A stretch of 64,000 bases of DNA, from contig NZ_SMKF01000010.1 of NCBI RefSeq assembly GCF_004348325.1, forward strand, positions 1-64,000. Reading direction: 5' to 3'. The stretch is from Micromonospora sp. KC213. Its GTDB lineage: Bacteria > Actinomycetota > Actinomycetes > Mycobacteriales > Micromonosporaceae. Below are positions 51,414-59,012 of this stretch, in pieces (the stretch's first letter is position 1; the number at the start of each line of letters is the position of its first letter). The position numbers and the translations under genes were made by a program. Below the pieces are notes generated by a model. That model was not told the DNA's origin. It searched no databases and was given only the letters and a program-made list of their open reading frames with translations.

Positions 51414-52912
51414 CCCGGCTGGTCCCGCTGCCGGTGGTGGTGCCGCTGCTGGGTGCCGCGCTGACGCTGCTCCTCGGTGGCTGGCCCCAGGTGCAGCGCA
51501 CGGTGAGCGTCGTCGCGCTCACCACCAACCTGGCCGTGTCGGCGGTGCTGCTGGTCGAGGCGTACCGGCACGGCCCGGTGGTGGTGCAGGTGGGCGGCTG
51601 GCCCACCCCGGTCGGGATCGTGCTGGTCGCCGACCAGTTGGCCGCGCTGCTGCTGGTGGTCTCCTCGGCGGTGACCCTCTGCGTGCTGCTGTACTCCATC
51701 GGTCAGGGTCTCAGCGAAACCAGCGAGTCGGCGCCGGTGAGCATCTACCACCCGACGTACCTGGTGCTGACCGCCGGCGTCACCAACGCCTTCCTCGCCG
51801 GGGACCTGTTCAACCTCTTCGTCGGCTTCGAGATGCTGCTCGCCGCGAGCTTCGTCCTGATCACCCTCGGTGGGACCGAGGCGCGGATCCGCACCGGCTC
51901 CACGTACGTCATGGTCAGCGTCCTGTCCTCGCTGATCTTCCTGACCGCGGTGGCCCTGGTGTACGCGGCCACCGGCACCCTCAACATGGCGCAGCTCGCC
52001 GGGCGCCTCGACGCGCTGCCTGACGGCGTACGTCTGGGGTTGCAGCTGACGCTGCTGCTCGCCTTCGGCATCAAGGCGGCGGTCTTCCCGGTTTTCGCCT
52101 GGCTGCCGGACAGCTATCCGACCGCGCCGGCCCCCGTGACCGCCGTCTTCGCCGGTCTGCTCACCAAGGTCGGCGTCTACGCGATCATCCGGACCGAGAC
52201 GTTGCTGTTCCCGGGCGGGGAGGTCGCCGGTCCGCTGCTGGTGGTCGCCGGCCTGACCATGGTGGTCGGCGTCCTCGGCGCGGTGGCCCAGACGGACATG
52301 AAGCGGCTCTTCTCCTTCACCCTGGTCAGCCACATCGGCTACATGATCTTCGGGGTGGGGCTGAGTACCGTCGCGGCCCTCTCCGGCGCGATCTTCTACG
52401 TGGTGCACCACATCACCGTCCAGACCACCCTGTTCCTCGTGGCCGGTCTGGTCGAGGAACGGGCCGGCAGCACCGACCTGCGCCGGCTCGGCGGGCTGGC
52501 CCGGATCGCTCCGCTGCTGGGAGTGCTCTTCTTCGTCCCGGCGATGAACCTGGCCGGCATCCCGCCCTTCTCCGGCTTCCTCGGCAAACTCGGCCTGCTC
52601 CAGGCCGGCGTTGCGGTCGGCGGGCCGCTGGCCTGGGCGCTGGTCGCCGCCGGAACCCTGACCAGCCTGCTCACCCTCTACGTCGCCTCCCGGGTGTGGA
52701 ACATCGCCTTCTGGCGGGCGCCCCGACTGGCCGGTGGGTCGCTGGTGCGGCTGCCCGGCCTGATGGTCGGCGCCACCACCGCGCTGGTGGTGCTGGGACT
52801 GGTGCTCACCCTCGCCGCCGGTCCGCTCTTCGACGTCACCGCCGACGCCGCCGCCGACCTGCGCCGGCGCACCCCGTACGTGGAGGCCGTACTGCCCGGG
52901 GGGTCGCCGTGA
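51410..52912 (+). CDS. mrpD: Na+/H+ antiporter subunit D (MrpD/MnhD)
   Basis: NuoM/NuoN-like membrane subunit, 500 residues with about 14 helices. Signature segments are NAFLAGDLFNLFVGFEMLLAAS (conserved Glu), FGIKAAVFPVFAWLPDSYPTAPAPVTA (in parts), FAGLLTKVGVYAIIRTETLL and AQTDMKRLFSFTLVSHIGYM. These include the Lys and Glu residues of the proton path. It starts with GTG in a 4-nt overlap with mrpC and ends in a GTGA overlap with mrpE. Confidence 0.95.
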   Translation: MTRLVPLPVVVPLLGAALTLLLGGWPQVQRTVSVVALTTNLAVSAVLLVEAYRHGPVVVQVGGWPTPVGIVLVADQLAALLLVVSSAVTLCVLLYSIGQGLSETSESAPVSIYHPTYLVLTAGVTNAFLAGDLFNLFVGFEMLLAASFVLITLGGTEARIRTGSTYVMVSVLSSLIFLTAVALVYAATGTLNMAQLAGRLDALPDGVRLGLQLTLLLAFGIKAAVFPVFAWLPDSYPTAPAPVTAVFAGLLTKVGVYAIIRTETLLFPGGEVAGPLLVVAGLTMVVGVLGAVAQTDMKRLFSFTLVSHIGYMIFGVGLSTVAALSGAIFYVVHHITVQTTLFLVAGLVEERAGSTDLRRLGGLARIAPLLGVLFFVPAMNLAGIPPFSGFLGKLGLLQAGVAVGGPLAWALVAAGTLTSLLTLYVASRVWNIAFWRAPRLAGGSLVRLPGLMVGATTALVVLGLVLTLAAGPLFDVTADAAADLRRRTPYVEAVLPGGSP

Positions 52913-53472
52913 CGGCCCCGTCCAGGTCCAGCCGCTGGCGGGACCAGGCCACCGCGCTGGGGTGGCTCATCGCCGCCTGGAACCTGTTCTGGGGCGAGTT
53001 GAGCTGGGGAAACCTGGCCGGTGGGGCGCTGGCCGGTGTGGCGGTGCTGGTGTTCTTCCCGCTGCCGCCGGTCACCTTCGCGGGCCGGCTGCGGCCCCGT
53101 GGGCTGCTGGTGCTGGTGGTGACGTTCGTCGTCGAACTGGTCAGCGCCAGCCTGCGCGTCGCCGCGATCGCCGTACGTCCCGGCTACCGGCCGCGCGGGG
53201 CGATCATCGGGGTACGGCTGCGGGTACGCAGCGACCTCAACCTGGCCCTCACCGCCGAACTGCTCTCCCTGGTCCCGGGCACCCTGATCGTCGACGTGGA
53301 CCGGGCCGAGGGCGTCCTCTACGTGCACGTTTTCGATGTACACGGCACCGGGGACCTGACCGACAGCCGGGCCCGGATCCTCGCCGTCGAGGAGCGCATC
53401 GTCCGGACGATCGGCTCCGACGCCGAGCTGCGCCTGCTCACCACCGACCCCGACCGGAGGCCCGAGACATGA
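52909..53472 (+). CDS. mrpE: Na+/H+ antiporter subunit E (MrpE/MnhE)
   Basis: A 187-residue subunit with two or three N-terminal hydrophobic helices (LGWLIAAWNLFWGELSWGNL and LAGVAVLVFFPLP) and a cytosolic domain with the family motif RSDLNLALTAELLSLVPGT, then LIVDVDRAEGVLYVHVFDV. GTG 52909 overlaps the mrpD stop; the stop overlaps the ATG of mrpF (ATGA). Confidence 0.93.
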   Translation: MTAPSRSSRWRDQATALGWLIAAWNLFWGELSWGNLAGGALAGVAVLVFFPLPPVTFAGRLRPRGLLVLVVTFVVELVSASLRVAAIAVRPGYRPRGAIIGVRLRVRSDLNLALTAELLSLVPGTLIVDVDRAEGVLYVHVFDVHGTGDLTDSRARILAVEERIVRTIGSDAELRLLTTDPDRRPET

Positions 53473-53732
53473 CCGTCGTCCTCGCCGTCGTGCTGACCGT
53501 GCTGCTGTCGGCCACCGCGTTGCTGGCGCTCACCCGGATGTACCGGGGCCCGTCCCTGCTCGACCGGGTGGTCGCGGCAGACCTGCTGCTGGCCACCATG
53601 ATCGGCGCGGTCGGGGCCGAGGCGGCGGTCAACCGGCACGCCACCAGCCTGCCCGTGCTGGTGGTGGTCTCGCTGCTCGGCTTCGTCGGCTCGGTGGCCT
53701 TGGTCCGCTTCGCCGTCCGGGAGGAGTCGTGA
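53469..53732 (+). CDS. mrpF: Na+/H+ antiporter subunit F (MrpF/MnhF)
   Basis: An 87-residue subunit with three helices (VVLAVVLTVLLSATALLAL, VVAADLLLATMIGAVG and LVVVSLLGFVGSVALVRF) and the conserved RMYRGPSLLDRVVAADL loop. Its ATG overlaps the mrpE stop, and its stop overlaps the GTG of mrpG. Confidence 0.93.
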   Translation: MTVVLAVVLTVLLSATALLALTRMYRGPSLLDRVVAADLLLATMIGAVGAEAAVNRHATSLPVLVVVSLLGFVGSVALVRFAVREES

Positions 53733-54070
53733 GCGTGACGGTCGTCCTGGACTGGTTGGGCGGGTCGGCGCTGGTGGTGGGCGCTCTGCTCAGCTTAGCC
53801 GCCGGCATCGGGGTGTTGCGTTTCCCCGGTGTGCTGGACCGGATGCACGCGGCCACCAAGCCACAGACCCTCGGCGTGCTGCTGTTGCTGCTGGGACTGG
53901 CGTTGCGGCTGCGTACCCCGGCGGATCTGGGCATGATCCTGCTGGTCGGCCTCTTCCAACTGGCCACCGCGCCGGTGGCCGCCCAGATGATCGGCCGGGC
54001 CGCGTACCGCTCCGGGCGGGTCGACCGGAAGTCGCTGCGCACCGACGAACTGGCCGACCGGGGAAACTAG
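53729..54070 (+). CDS. mrpG: Na+/H+ antiporter subunit G (MrpG/MnhG)
   Basis: A 113-residue subunit with three helices and the PhaG/MnhG motif GIGVLRFPGVLDRMHAATKPQTLG (in parts RFPGVLDRMHAATK). It is the last gene of the seven-function Mrp operon, which lets the cell extrude Na+ (or other monovalent cations) in exchange for protons and supports alkaline and salt tolerance. The complete A(B)CDEFG set is present with no interruption. Confidence 0.93.
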   Translation: MSVTVVLDWLGGSALVVGALLSLAAGIGVLRFPGVLDRMHAATKPQTLGVLLLLLGLALRLRTPADLGMILLVGLFQLATAPVAAQMIGRAAYRSGRVDRKSLRTDELADRGN

Positions 54071-54122
54071 TCGATGACGGCGGCTTTGCCACCACCATCA
54101 GCGAACTTCCAGCGGTCGCCGA

Positions 54123-54128
54123 TAGAAT
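54123..54128 (+). promoter_or_regulatory. -10 box TAGAAT before a leaderless upstream ORF
   Basis: TAGAAT is followed by 6 nt and ATG 54135. It lies between mrpG and the CNNM genes, indicating that the latter have their own transcript. Confidence 0.5.
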
Positions 54129-54134
54129 TGTCGA

Positions 54135-54236
54135 ATGATCGACTCTTCTGCCCAGGAGGGCAGCAGTAGCCAGCCGGGTCGTGCCCGGCATCCCCTCGCC
54201 CCGACGACCCCGGGAGCCCTGAGCGGCCCGTGTTGA
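54135..54236 (+). CDS. 33-codon leaderless upstream ORF overlapping the CNNM start
   Basis: ATG 54135 sits 6 nt after TAGAAT and opens a 33-codon frame, Ser/Pro/Gly-rich (MIDSSAQEGSSSQPGRAR at the start). It ends with TGA at 54234-54236, which overlaps the first codons of the CNNM gene (GTG 54230). The CNNM gene itself has only a distant GGGAG (13 nt). Translation of this ORF could therefore feed re-initiation at the CNNM gene. No homology is recognised. Confidence 0.45.
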   Translation: MIDSSAQEGSSSQPGRARHPLAPTTPGALSGPC

Positions 54237-55585
54237 TCGTCTACGGTCTCGTTCTCATCATCGTTCTCACCGCGGCCACCGGCTACTTCGTGGCTCAGGA
54301 GTTCGGCTACGTCGCGGTGGATCGCGGCCGGCTCAAGCAACGCGCCGACGACGGCGACCAGGCGTCCGCCCGGGCGCTCCAGGTCACCGGCCGGCTCTCC
54401 TTCATGCTCTCCGGGGCCCAGCTCGGCATCACCGTCACCGCCCTGCTGGTCGGTTACGTCGCCGAGCCGTACCTGGGCGCCGGGCTGGCCGAGCTGCTCG
54501 GCGGGGCCGGTGTCCCCACCTCGGTCAGTTTGCCGCTGTCGGTGGCGCTGGCCCTGACCATCGCCACCGTGGTGCAGATGGTCCTCGGTGAGCTGGCCCC
54601 GAAGAACCTCGCCATCGCCCGGGCCGAGCAGCTCGCCCGGGCGCTGGCGCCCTCCACCCTGATCTACCTGAAGGTCGCCGGCCCGGTGATCAAGCTGTTC
54701 GACCGGGCCGCGGTCCGGCTGTTGCGCCGCATCGGCATCGAGCCGATCGAGGAACTGCCCAGCGGCGCGACCCCGGAGGACCTGGAGCAGATCATCGCCG
54801 ACTCCCGCGAGGGCGGCCATCTCGACGTCGAGATGTCCACCCTGCTCGACCGGGGGCTCGACTTCCGGCAGTTGACCGCCGGGGAGGCCATGGTGCCGCG
54901 GGTCCACGTGCACACCGTACGGGCGCACGAGCCGGTCAGCCGGATCGTGCAGCTGCTCGACAGCGGCCACTCCCGCTTCCCGGTACGCGGGGCGGAAGGC
55001 GTGGACGACCTGGTCGGCGTGGTCGGCATCGCCGACGTGCTCGGGGTGCCCCCGGCGAAACGGGCGAGCACCCCGGTCAGTGAGGTGGCCGTACCCCCGT
55101 TGCTGGTGCCCGAGACGTTGCCGCTGCCGACCGTGCTGGACCGGCTCCGGTCCGGGCACCGGCAGCTCGCCTGCGTCGTCGACGAGTACGGCGGTTTCGC
55201 CGGCGTGATCACCCTGGAGGACATCGCCGAGGAGTTGGTCGGTCCGATCCGCGACGAGGACGACCCGCCGGAGCGGGCGCCCGCGCGGCAGGAGGACGGC
55301 TCCTGGGTGGTGCCGGCACGCTGGCGGATCGACGAGGTCGCCGACAGCACCGGCATCGCCCTGCCCGAGGCCCCCGAGTACGACACCCTCAGCGGCCTGG
55401 TGATGCGGGAGCTGGGCCGGGTGCCCGAGGTCGGTGACCGGCTGGAGATCAGCCTGCCGGCTGACGGTGAGGAGCCGCAGGAGCAGCCGAGGGCCGTGGT
55501 CGAGGTGCTGGCGGTGGACCGGCACGTGGCCGACATGGTGCGGCTGCGGATGGCCGGCGCGGCCCGCGACGGGGGTGCCGCATGA
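54230..55585 (+). CDS. CNNM/CorC-family membrane protein (DUF21-CBS-CorC_HlyC)
   Basis: A 451-residue hemolysin-C-family protein, a predicted Mg2+/Co2+ transport or efflux protein. The N-terminal DUF21 domain has 4 helices: LIVYGLVLIIVLTAATGYFV, ISVT-type SGAQLGITVTALLVGYVAEP and MVLGELAPKNLAIARAEQLA. A CBS pair follows (AGEAMVPRVHVHTVRA, HSRFPVRGAEGVDDLVGVVG, ACVVDEYGGFAGVITLEDIAEE) and a C-terminal CorC_HlyC domain (WVVPARWRIDEVADSTG, LSGLVMRELGRVPEVGD). The start may be GTG 54230 or TTG 54233. Its stop overlaps the second CNNM gene by ATGA. Confidence 0.9.
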   Translation: MLIVYGLVLIIVLTAATGYFVAQEFGYVAVDRGRLKQRADDGDQASARALQVTGRLSFMLSGAQLGITVTALLVGYVAEPYLGAGLAELLGGAGVPTSVSLPLSVALALTIATVVQMVLGELAPKNLAIARAEQLARALAPSTLIYLKVAGPVIKLFDRAAVRLLRRIGIEPIEELPSGATPEDLEQIIADSREGGHLDVEMSTLLDRGLDFRQLTAGEAMVPRVHVHTVRAHEPVSRIVQLLDSGHSRFPVRGAEGVDDLVGVVGIADVLGVPPAKRASTPVSEVAVPPLLVPETLPLPTVLDRLRSGHRQLACVVDEYGGFAGVITLEDIAEELVGPIRDEDDPPERAPARQEDGSWVVPARWRIDEVADSTGIALPEAPEYDTLSGLVMRELGRVPEVGDRLEISLPADGEEPQEQPRAVVEVLAVDRHVADMVRLRMAGAARDGGAA

Positions 55586-56646
55586 GCCCCGGCCTCGCCC
55601 TGTTCACCTCGGTGCTGCTGCTCGCCCTCAACGGATTCTTCGTCGCCGCCGAGTTCGCGTTGGTGGCGGCGAAGCGGTACCGCCTGGAGCAGTCCGCCGC
55701 CGGTGGCGGCCGGGCGGCCCGGGCCGCGCTGGACGGTGTCCGGGAGTTGTCCCTGATGCTGGCCGGCGCGCAGCTCGGCATCACCCTGTGCACCCTGGGT
55801 CTCGGCGCGCTCGCCGAACCGGCCATCGAACACCTGCTCAGCCCGCTGCTGCACGCCGTCGGGCTGCCGGAGGCGGCCAGCCACCTCATCGCGCTGGTGT
55901 TCGCCCTGGGCCTGGTGACCTTCCTGCACCTGGTGGTCGGTGAGATGGCGCCGAAGTCGTGGGCGATCACCGACGCCGAGCGGTCCGCGACGCTGCTGGC
56001 GCTGCCGTTCCGGGCCTTCGCCCGGGTCGCCCGGCCGGTGCTGTCGGCGCTCAACGCGCTCGCCAACGCGATGCTGCGACTGGTCGGCGTGCAGCAGCAG
56101 GACCAGCTTGCCCAGGTGCACGGCCCGGACGAGCTGCGCATGTTGCTGGAGCAGTCCCGTGAGCACGGTCTGCTCGGCGCCGAGCAGCACCAGATGCTGA
56201 CCAGCATGTTGCAGTTGCAGGCCACCACGGTCGCCGACGTGATGGAACCGTTCGACCGGATCGTCACGGTTCGTCGGGACGACACCGCCGAACGCGTCGA
56301 GGAGGTCAGCCGCGACAGCGGCCGGTCCCGGCTCGCCGTGCTCGACCCGTCCGGGGAGGTCTGCGGCCTGGTCCACGTACGGGAGGCGGTGCGGGCGGTC
56401 ACCACCGGGCGTGCGGCGACCGCCGGGAGCCTGATGACCCGGGCGTTCACCCTGCCCGCCGAGTCCACGGTCACCGAGGCGGTGGCCGCCATGCGCGCCG
56501 ACCAGTCCCAGCTCGCGCTGGTGCGCAACGGCGGTGGCCCGACCCGGCCGATCGGTTTCGTGGCGCTGGAGGACCTGCTGGAGGAGGTCATCGGCGAGTT
56601 CGACGACGAGACTGACCCGGTGCCACGCGGGCGGCGCATGCGCTGA
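55582..56646 (+). CDS. CNNM/CorC-family membrane protein, short form (DUF21-CBS)
   Basis: A 354-residue paralogue of the preceding gene: DUF21 helices (LALFTSVLLLALNGFFVAAE, FALVAAKRYRLEQSA, LVFALGLVTFLHLVVGEMAP), then a CBS pair (TTVADVMEPFDRIVTV, GRSRLAVLDPSGEVCGLVHV, LPAESTVTEAVAAMRADQSQ). It ends soon after VALEDLLEEVIGEFDDE, so the CorC_HlyC domain of its partner is missing. ATG 55582 overlaps the partner's stop. Paired long and short CNNM genes are common in actinobacteria and suggest a heterodimer. Confidence 0.9.
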   Translation: MSPGLALFTSVLLLALNGFFVAAEFALVAAKRYRLEQSAAGGGRAARAALDGVRELSLMLAGAQLGITLCTLGLGALAEPAIEHLLSPLLHAVGLPEAASHLIALVFALGLVTFLHLVVGEMAPKSWAITDAERSATLLALPFRAFARVARPVLSALNALANAMLRLVGVQQQDQLAQVHGPDELRMLLEQSREHGLLGAEQHQMLTSMLQLQATTVADVMEPFDRIVTVRRDDTAERVEEVSRDSGRSRLAVLDPSGEVCGLVHVREAVRAVTTGRAATAGSLMTRAFTLPAESTVTEAVAAMRADQSQLALVRNGGGPTRPIGFVALEDLLEEVIGEFDDETDPVPRGRRMR

Positions 56647-56778
56647 GGCGTCGACCCCACTCCACCGCCCGCCGTGACCGGTGGCCGGTGGAGTGGAGTG
56701 CCGGGCCGGACAGCGGGAATGCGCGCCGCGGCGGAGGCGACGCCCTCGCCGGACGGGGCGGGCGGCGGGAGCAGCGGG

Positions 56779-57711
56779 ATGCGGTTGACGGGGGTGGCGC
56801 GGGAGTCCGGCGGGACCGGACTGTCGGTGAGCACCACCCTGACCAACCCGAGCACCCGCCCCGGCCTGCGCCTGCCCGGACGGGTGCTGCTCGCCGCCGG
56901 TCGGGACGACGTGCCGGTCCGGCACATCCGGCTGGGCCTGGTCGCCACCGCCGAACCCGACGATCCGCGCTCGCCCCGCCGGCTGGTGCAGTACCACCAG
57001 GTGCCGATCGCCGGCCGGTTCGTGGTGCCGGCGGGGCGGCGTCGAGCCGTCGACTTCGCGGTGCCGCTGCCCTGGGAGACCCCGGTGACGATCGTCGGCG
57101 GGGTGCCGCTGATGGCGTTGCGCACCGGGCTGCGTACGGAGGTCTCGGTCGACCCCGACCGGGACCAGAGGGCGATGGTGCCGGTCTTCGTCCACCCGCT
57201 GCCCAGCCAGCAGCACGTCCTGGCGGCGCTGGACACCCTGGGTTTCACGCTGCGGCAGGCGGGTCTCGTGCAGGGTCGGCTGCCCGGGGTGGAGCAGACC
57301 CTGCCGGTGCACCAGCGTCTCGGGTACTGGGTGGCACCGCTGTACGCCGGGCCGATGACCGAACTGGAAGTGATCTTCGTGGCGAACCCGGCGGGCCTGG
57401 AGGTGCTGCTCTGGGTGGACCGCCGGCTCTCGCTGACCGGGATCAGCCATCAGAGCATCAGCCGGTTCCGGATCTGGCACACCGGATCGGAACAGCGCGA
57501 CTGGGTCACCACCGTGGACGGCTGGCTACGCGCGACCATCGACCGGCACGCGGCCGCCGCCGCGCACGCCGACTGGTCAGCCCCGATCACCGAGTCGGCG
57601 CACGTCAGTCGTCCCCCGGACCAGCCGATCGCGCCCGGTTACGGCCTCGGTGGCACCGCTGGCGGCCCAGGCATCGGCGATGGCGGTGCGGGCGGCGGCG
57701 ACGGCAGCTGA
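56779..57711 (+). CDS. Spo0M-family (SpoOM) arrestin-like protein
   Basis: A 310-residue protein of the Spo0M/arrestin-like fold: GLSVSTTLTNPSTRPGLRLPG, GRVLLAAGRDDVPVRHIRLGL, VQYHQVPIAGRFVVPAG, FAVPLPWETPVTIVGGVPL and LRTEVSVDPDRDQRAMVPVF. A C-terminal half follows that ends in a Gly-rich tail. In Bacillus Spo0M influences sporulation; in actinomycetes its role is not settled. ATG 56779 is chosen because GGGAG lies 7 nt upstream and homologues begin ~15 residues before the SVxT strand; ATG 56719 and GTG 56674 are in-frame alternatives. It converges on the next gene with 9 nt between. Confidence 0.8.
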   Translation: MRLTGVARESGGTGLSVSTTLTNPSTRPGLRLPGRVLLAAGRDDVPVRHIRLGLVATAEPDDPRSPRRLVQYHQVPIAGRFVVPAGRRRAVDFAVPLPWETPVTIVGGVPLMALRTGLRTEVSVDPDRDQRAMVPVFVHPLPSQQHVLAALDTLGFTLRQAGLVQGRLPGVEQTLPVHQRLGYWVAPLYAGPMTELEVIFVANPAGLEVLLWVDRRLSLTGISHQSISRFRIWHTGSEQRDWVTTVDGWLRATIDRHAAAAAHADWSAPITESAHVSRPPDQPIAPGYGLGGTAGGPGIGDGGAGGGDGS

Positions 57712-57720
57712 CGGCTCGGC

Positions 57721-58965
57721 TCACCCCACCGGTGCCGCCCGGTGCAGTCGCTCCCGCAGCCTGACCTGTGCCGCCGGCCATTCGTCGACGGTCATCGCGT
57801 ACTGCACGGTGTCCCGCCAGGAGCCGTCAGGGCGCTGCTTGTGCATCCGCAGCACGCCCTCCCGGGTCGCGCCGAGCCGCTCGATCGCCGCCTGGGAGCG
57901 GCGGTTGCGGATGTCGGTGTGCCAGACCACCCGCACCGCGCCCAGGTCCTCGAAGGCCCGGCCGAGCAGCAGCAGCTTCGCTTCGGTGTTGATGCCCGTG
58001 CGCCACCAGGGCCGGCCCAGCCAGGTGTAGCCGATCGCCACCGACCGCCGCTGCGGATCGATCTCGTAGTAGGAGGTGGTGCCGACCACCGCTCCCGTCC
58101 GCGCACAGCGCTGCACCCACGGCACCCGCTCGCCCCGCTGCCCGGCGGCGAGCGCGGTGGCGACGATCGCCCGCATGTCGGCCGGCCCGGTCGGCAGCGG
58201 GCTGCCCAGGTGGGCGAAGACCTCAGGCTCGGCGGTGGCGGTGAAGAGTTCGTCGGCGTGGGTCATGTCCAGCGGCTCCAGCAGCACGTGCGCGCCGCGC
58301 AGCGACGCCGGCTCCCGCCAGGGCGACACCGCCGCGCGCAGGTACGCCGGCACCGGCGCGGTCACCCCGGCGTCCGTCTCGGGCAGTCCGGCGGTCAGCC
58401 GCAGCGGCACCACTCCGGCCCAGTGCGGCAGCGCCAGGTCGCCCGGATCGTCCCGGACGCCACCGGTGCGGGCCCGCACCGACACCTCGCGCAGCGGCAG
58501 GGCCAGTACGGCCGTCTCGGCCAACTCGCGCCGGTTCGGTGGGCGGCTGTCGGTGCTGCGCCCGGTGCCGACCTTCTCCACCAGTGCGGTCAGCGCCTGA
58601 CGCTTCTCGTCGTCGCCGGTGACCAGGTGCGCGACGCCGTGCGCCACCACCGAGCGGTAGTTGGCGCTGTGGTGGAACTGGGAACGGGCGTAGACCAGCC
58701 CGTCGAGCAGGGTCACCGTGACGCACACCGGAAGCCCGGCGTCGTCCCGGGCGGCGAGCAGTGGCCGACTGCCGGTGGAGCCGTGCAGGTAGAGGGTGTC
58801 GCCGATGCGCACGTGCAGGGTGGGCAGCAGCCGGGGCTCGCCGTCGACGGTGAACCCGAGCACGCAGTGGTAGGCCTCGTCGAGCACCGCGTGCGCCGCT
58901 GCGCGGTCGTAACTCATCCGGTCGCGGGAACGGCTGGCGGTGGTGCGCGTGGTCGGGGCGTACAT
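57721..58965 (-). CDS. Fused pyridoxamine-phosphate-oxidase-like and GNAT acetyltransferase protein
   Basis: A 414-residue two-domain protein. Residues ~17-190 are a split-barrel flavin (PNPOx-like) domain: LDEAYHCVLGFTVDGEPRLLPTLHVRIGD (in parts), LYLHGSTGSRPLLAARDD, CVTVTLLDGLVYARSQFHHS and NYRSVVAHGVAHLV. Residues ~240-400 are a RimJ-like GNAT domain: HVLLEPLDMTHADELFTATA, GTTSYYEIDPQRRSVAIGYT, WLGRPWWRTGINTEAKLLLL and RVVWHTDIRNRRSQAAIERLG. ATG 58965 has AAGGTGGG upstream. It is divergent from a MocR-type regulator with palindromes between, so it is the likely target of that regulator. Confidence 0.85.
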   Translation of the reverse strand: MYAPTTRTTASRSRDRMSYDRAAAHAVLDEAYHCVLGFTVDGEPRLLPTLHVRIGDTLYLHGSTGSRPLLAARDDAGLPVCVTVTLLDGLVYARSQFHHSANYRSVVAHGVAHLVTGDDEKRQALTALVEKVGTGRSTDSRPPNRRELAETAVLALPLREVSVRARTGGVRDDPGDLALPHWAGVVPLRLTAGLPETDAGVTAPVPAYLRAAVSPWREPASLRGAHVLLEPLDMTHADELFTATAEPEVFAHLGSPLPTGPADMRAIVATALAAGQRGERVPWVQRCARTGAVVGTTSYYEIDPQRRSVAIGYTWLGRPWWRTGINTEAKLLLLGRAFEDLGAVRVVWHTDIRNRRSQAAIERLGATREGVLRMHKQRPDGSWRDTVQYAMTVDEWPAAQVRLRERLHRAAPVG

Positions 58966-58977
58966 GACATCCCACCT

Positions 58978-59012
58978 TTGTTCTAGTACAATCTCCGTAC
59001 TGTGGCAGTACG
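58978..59012. promoter_or_regulatory. Divergent promoter/operator with GTAC repeats
   Basis: The TACAAT at 58987-58992 (+ strand -10) sits inside the near-palindrome TTGTTCTAGTACAA (58978-58991). Next to it, CGTACTG-TGG-CAGTACG (58996-59012) is a perfect 7-bp inverted repeat covering the MocR start codon at 59002. AGTAC/GTACT half-sites recur at 58985, 58997 and 59007, about one helical turn apart. The layout suits autoregulation by the MocR protein plus control of the divergent gene. Confidence 0.5.
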
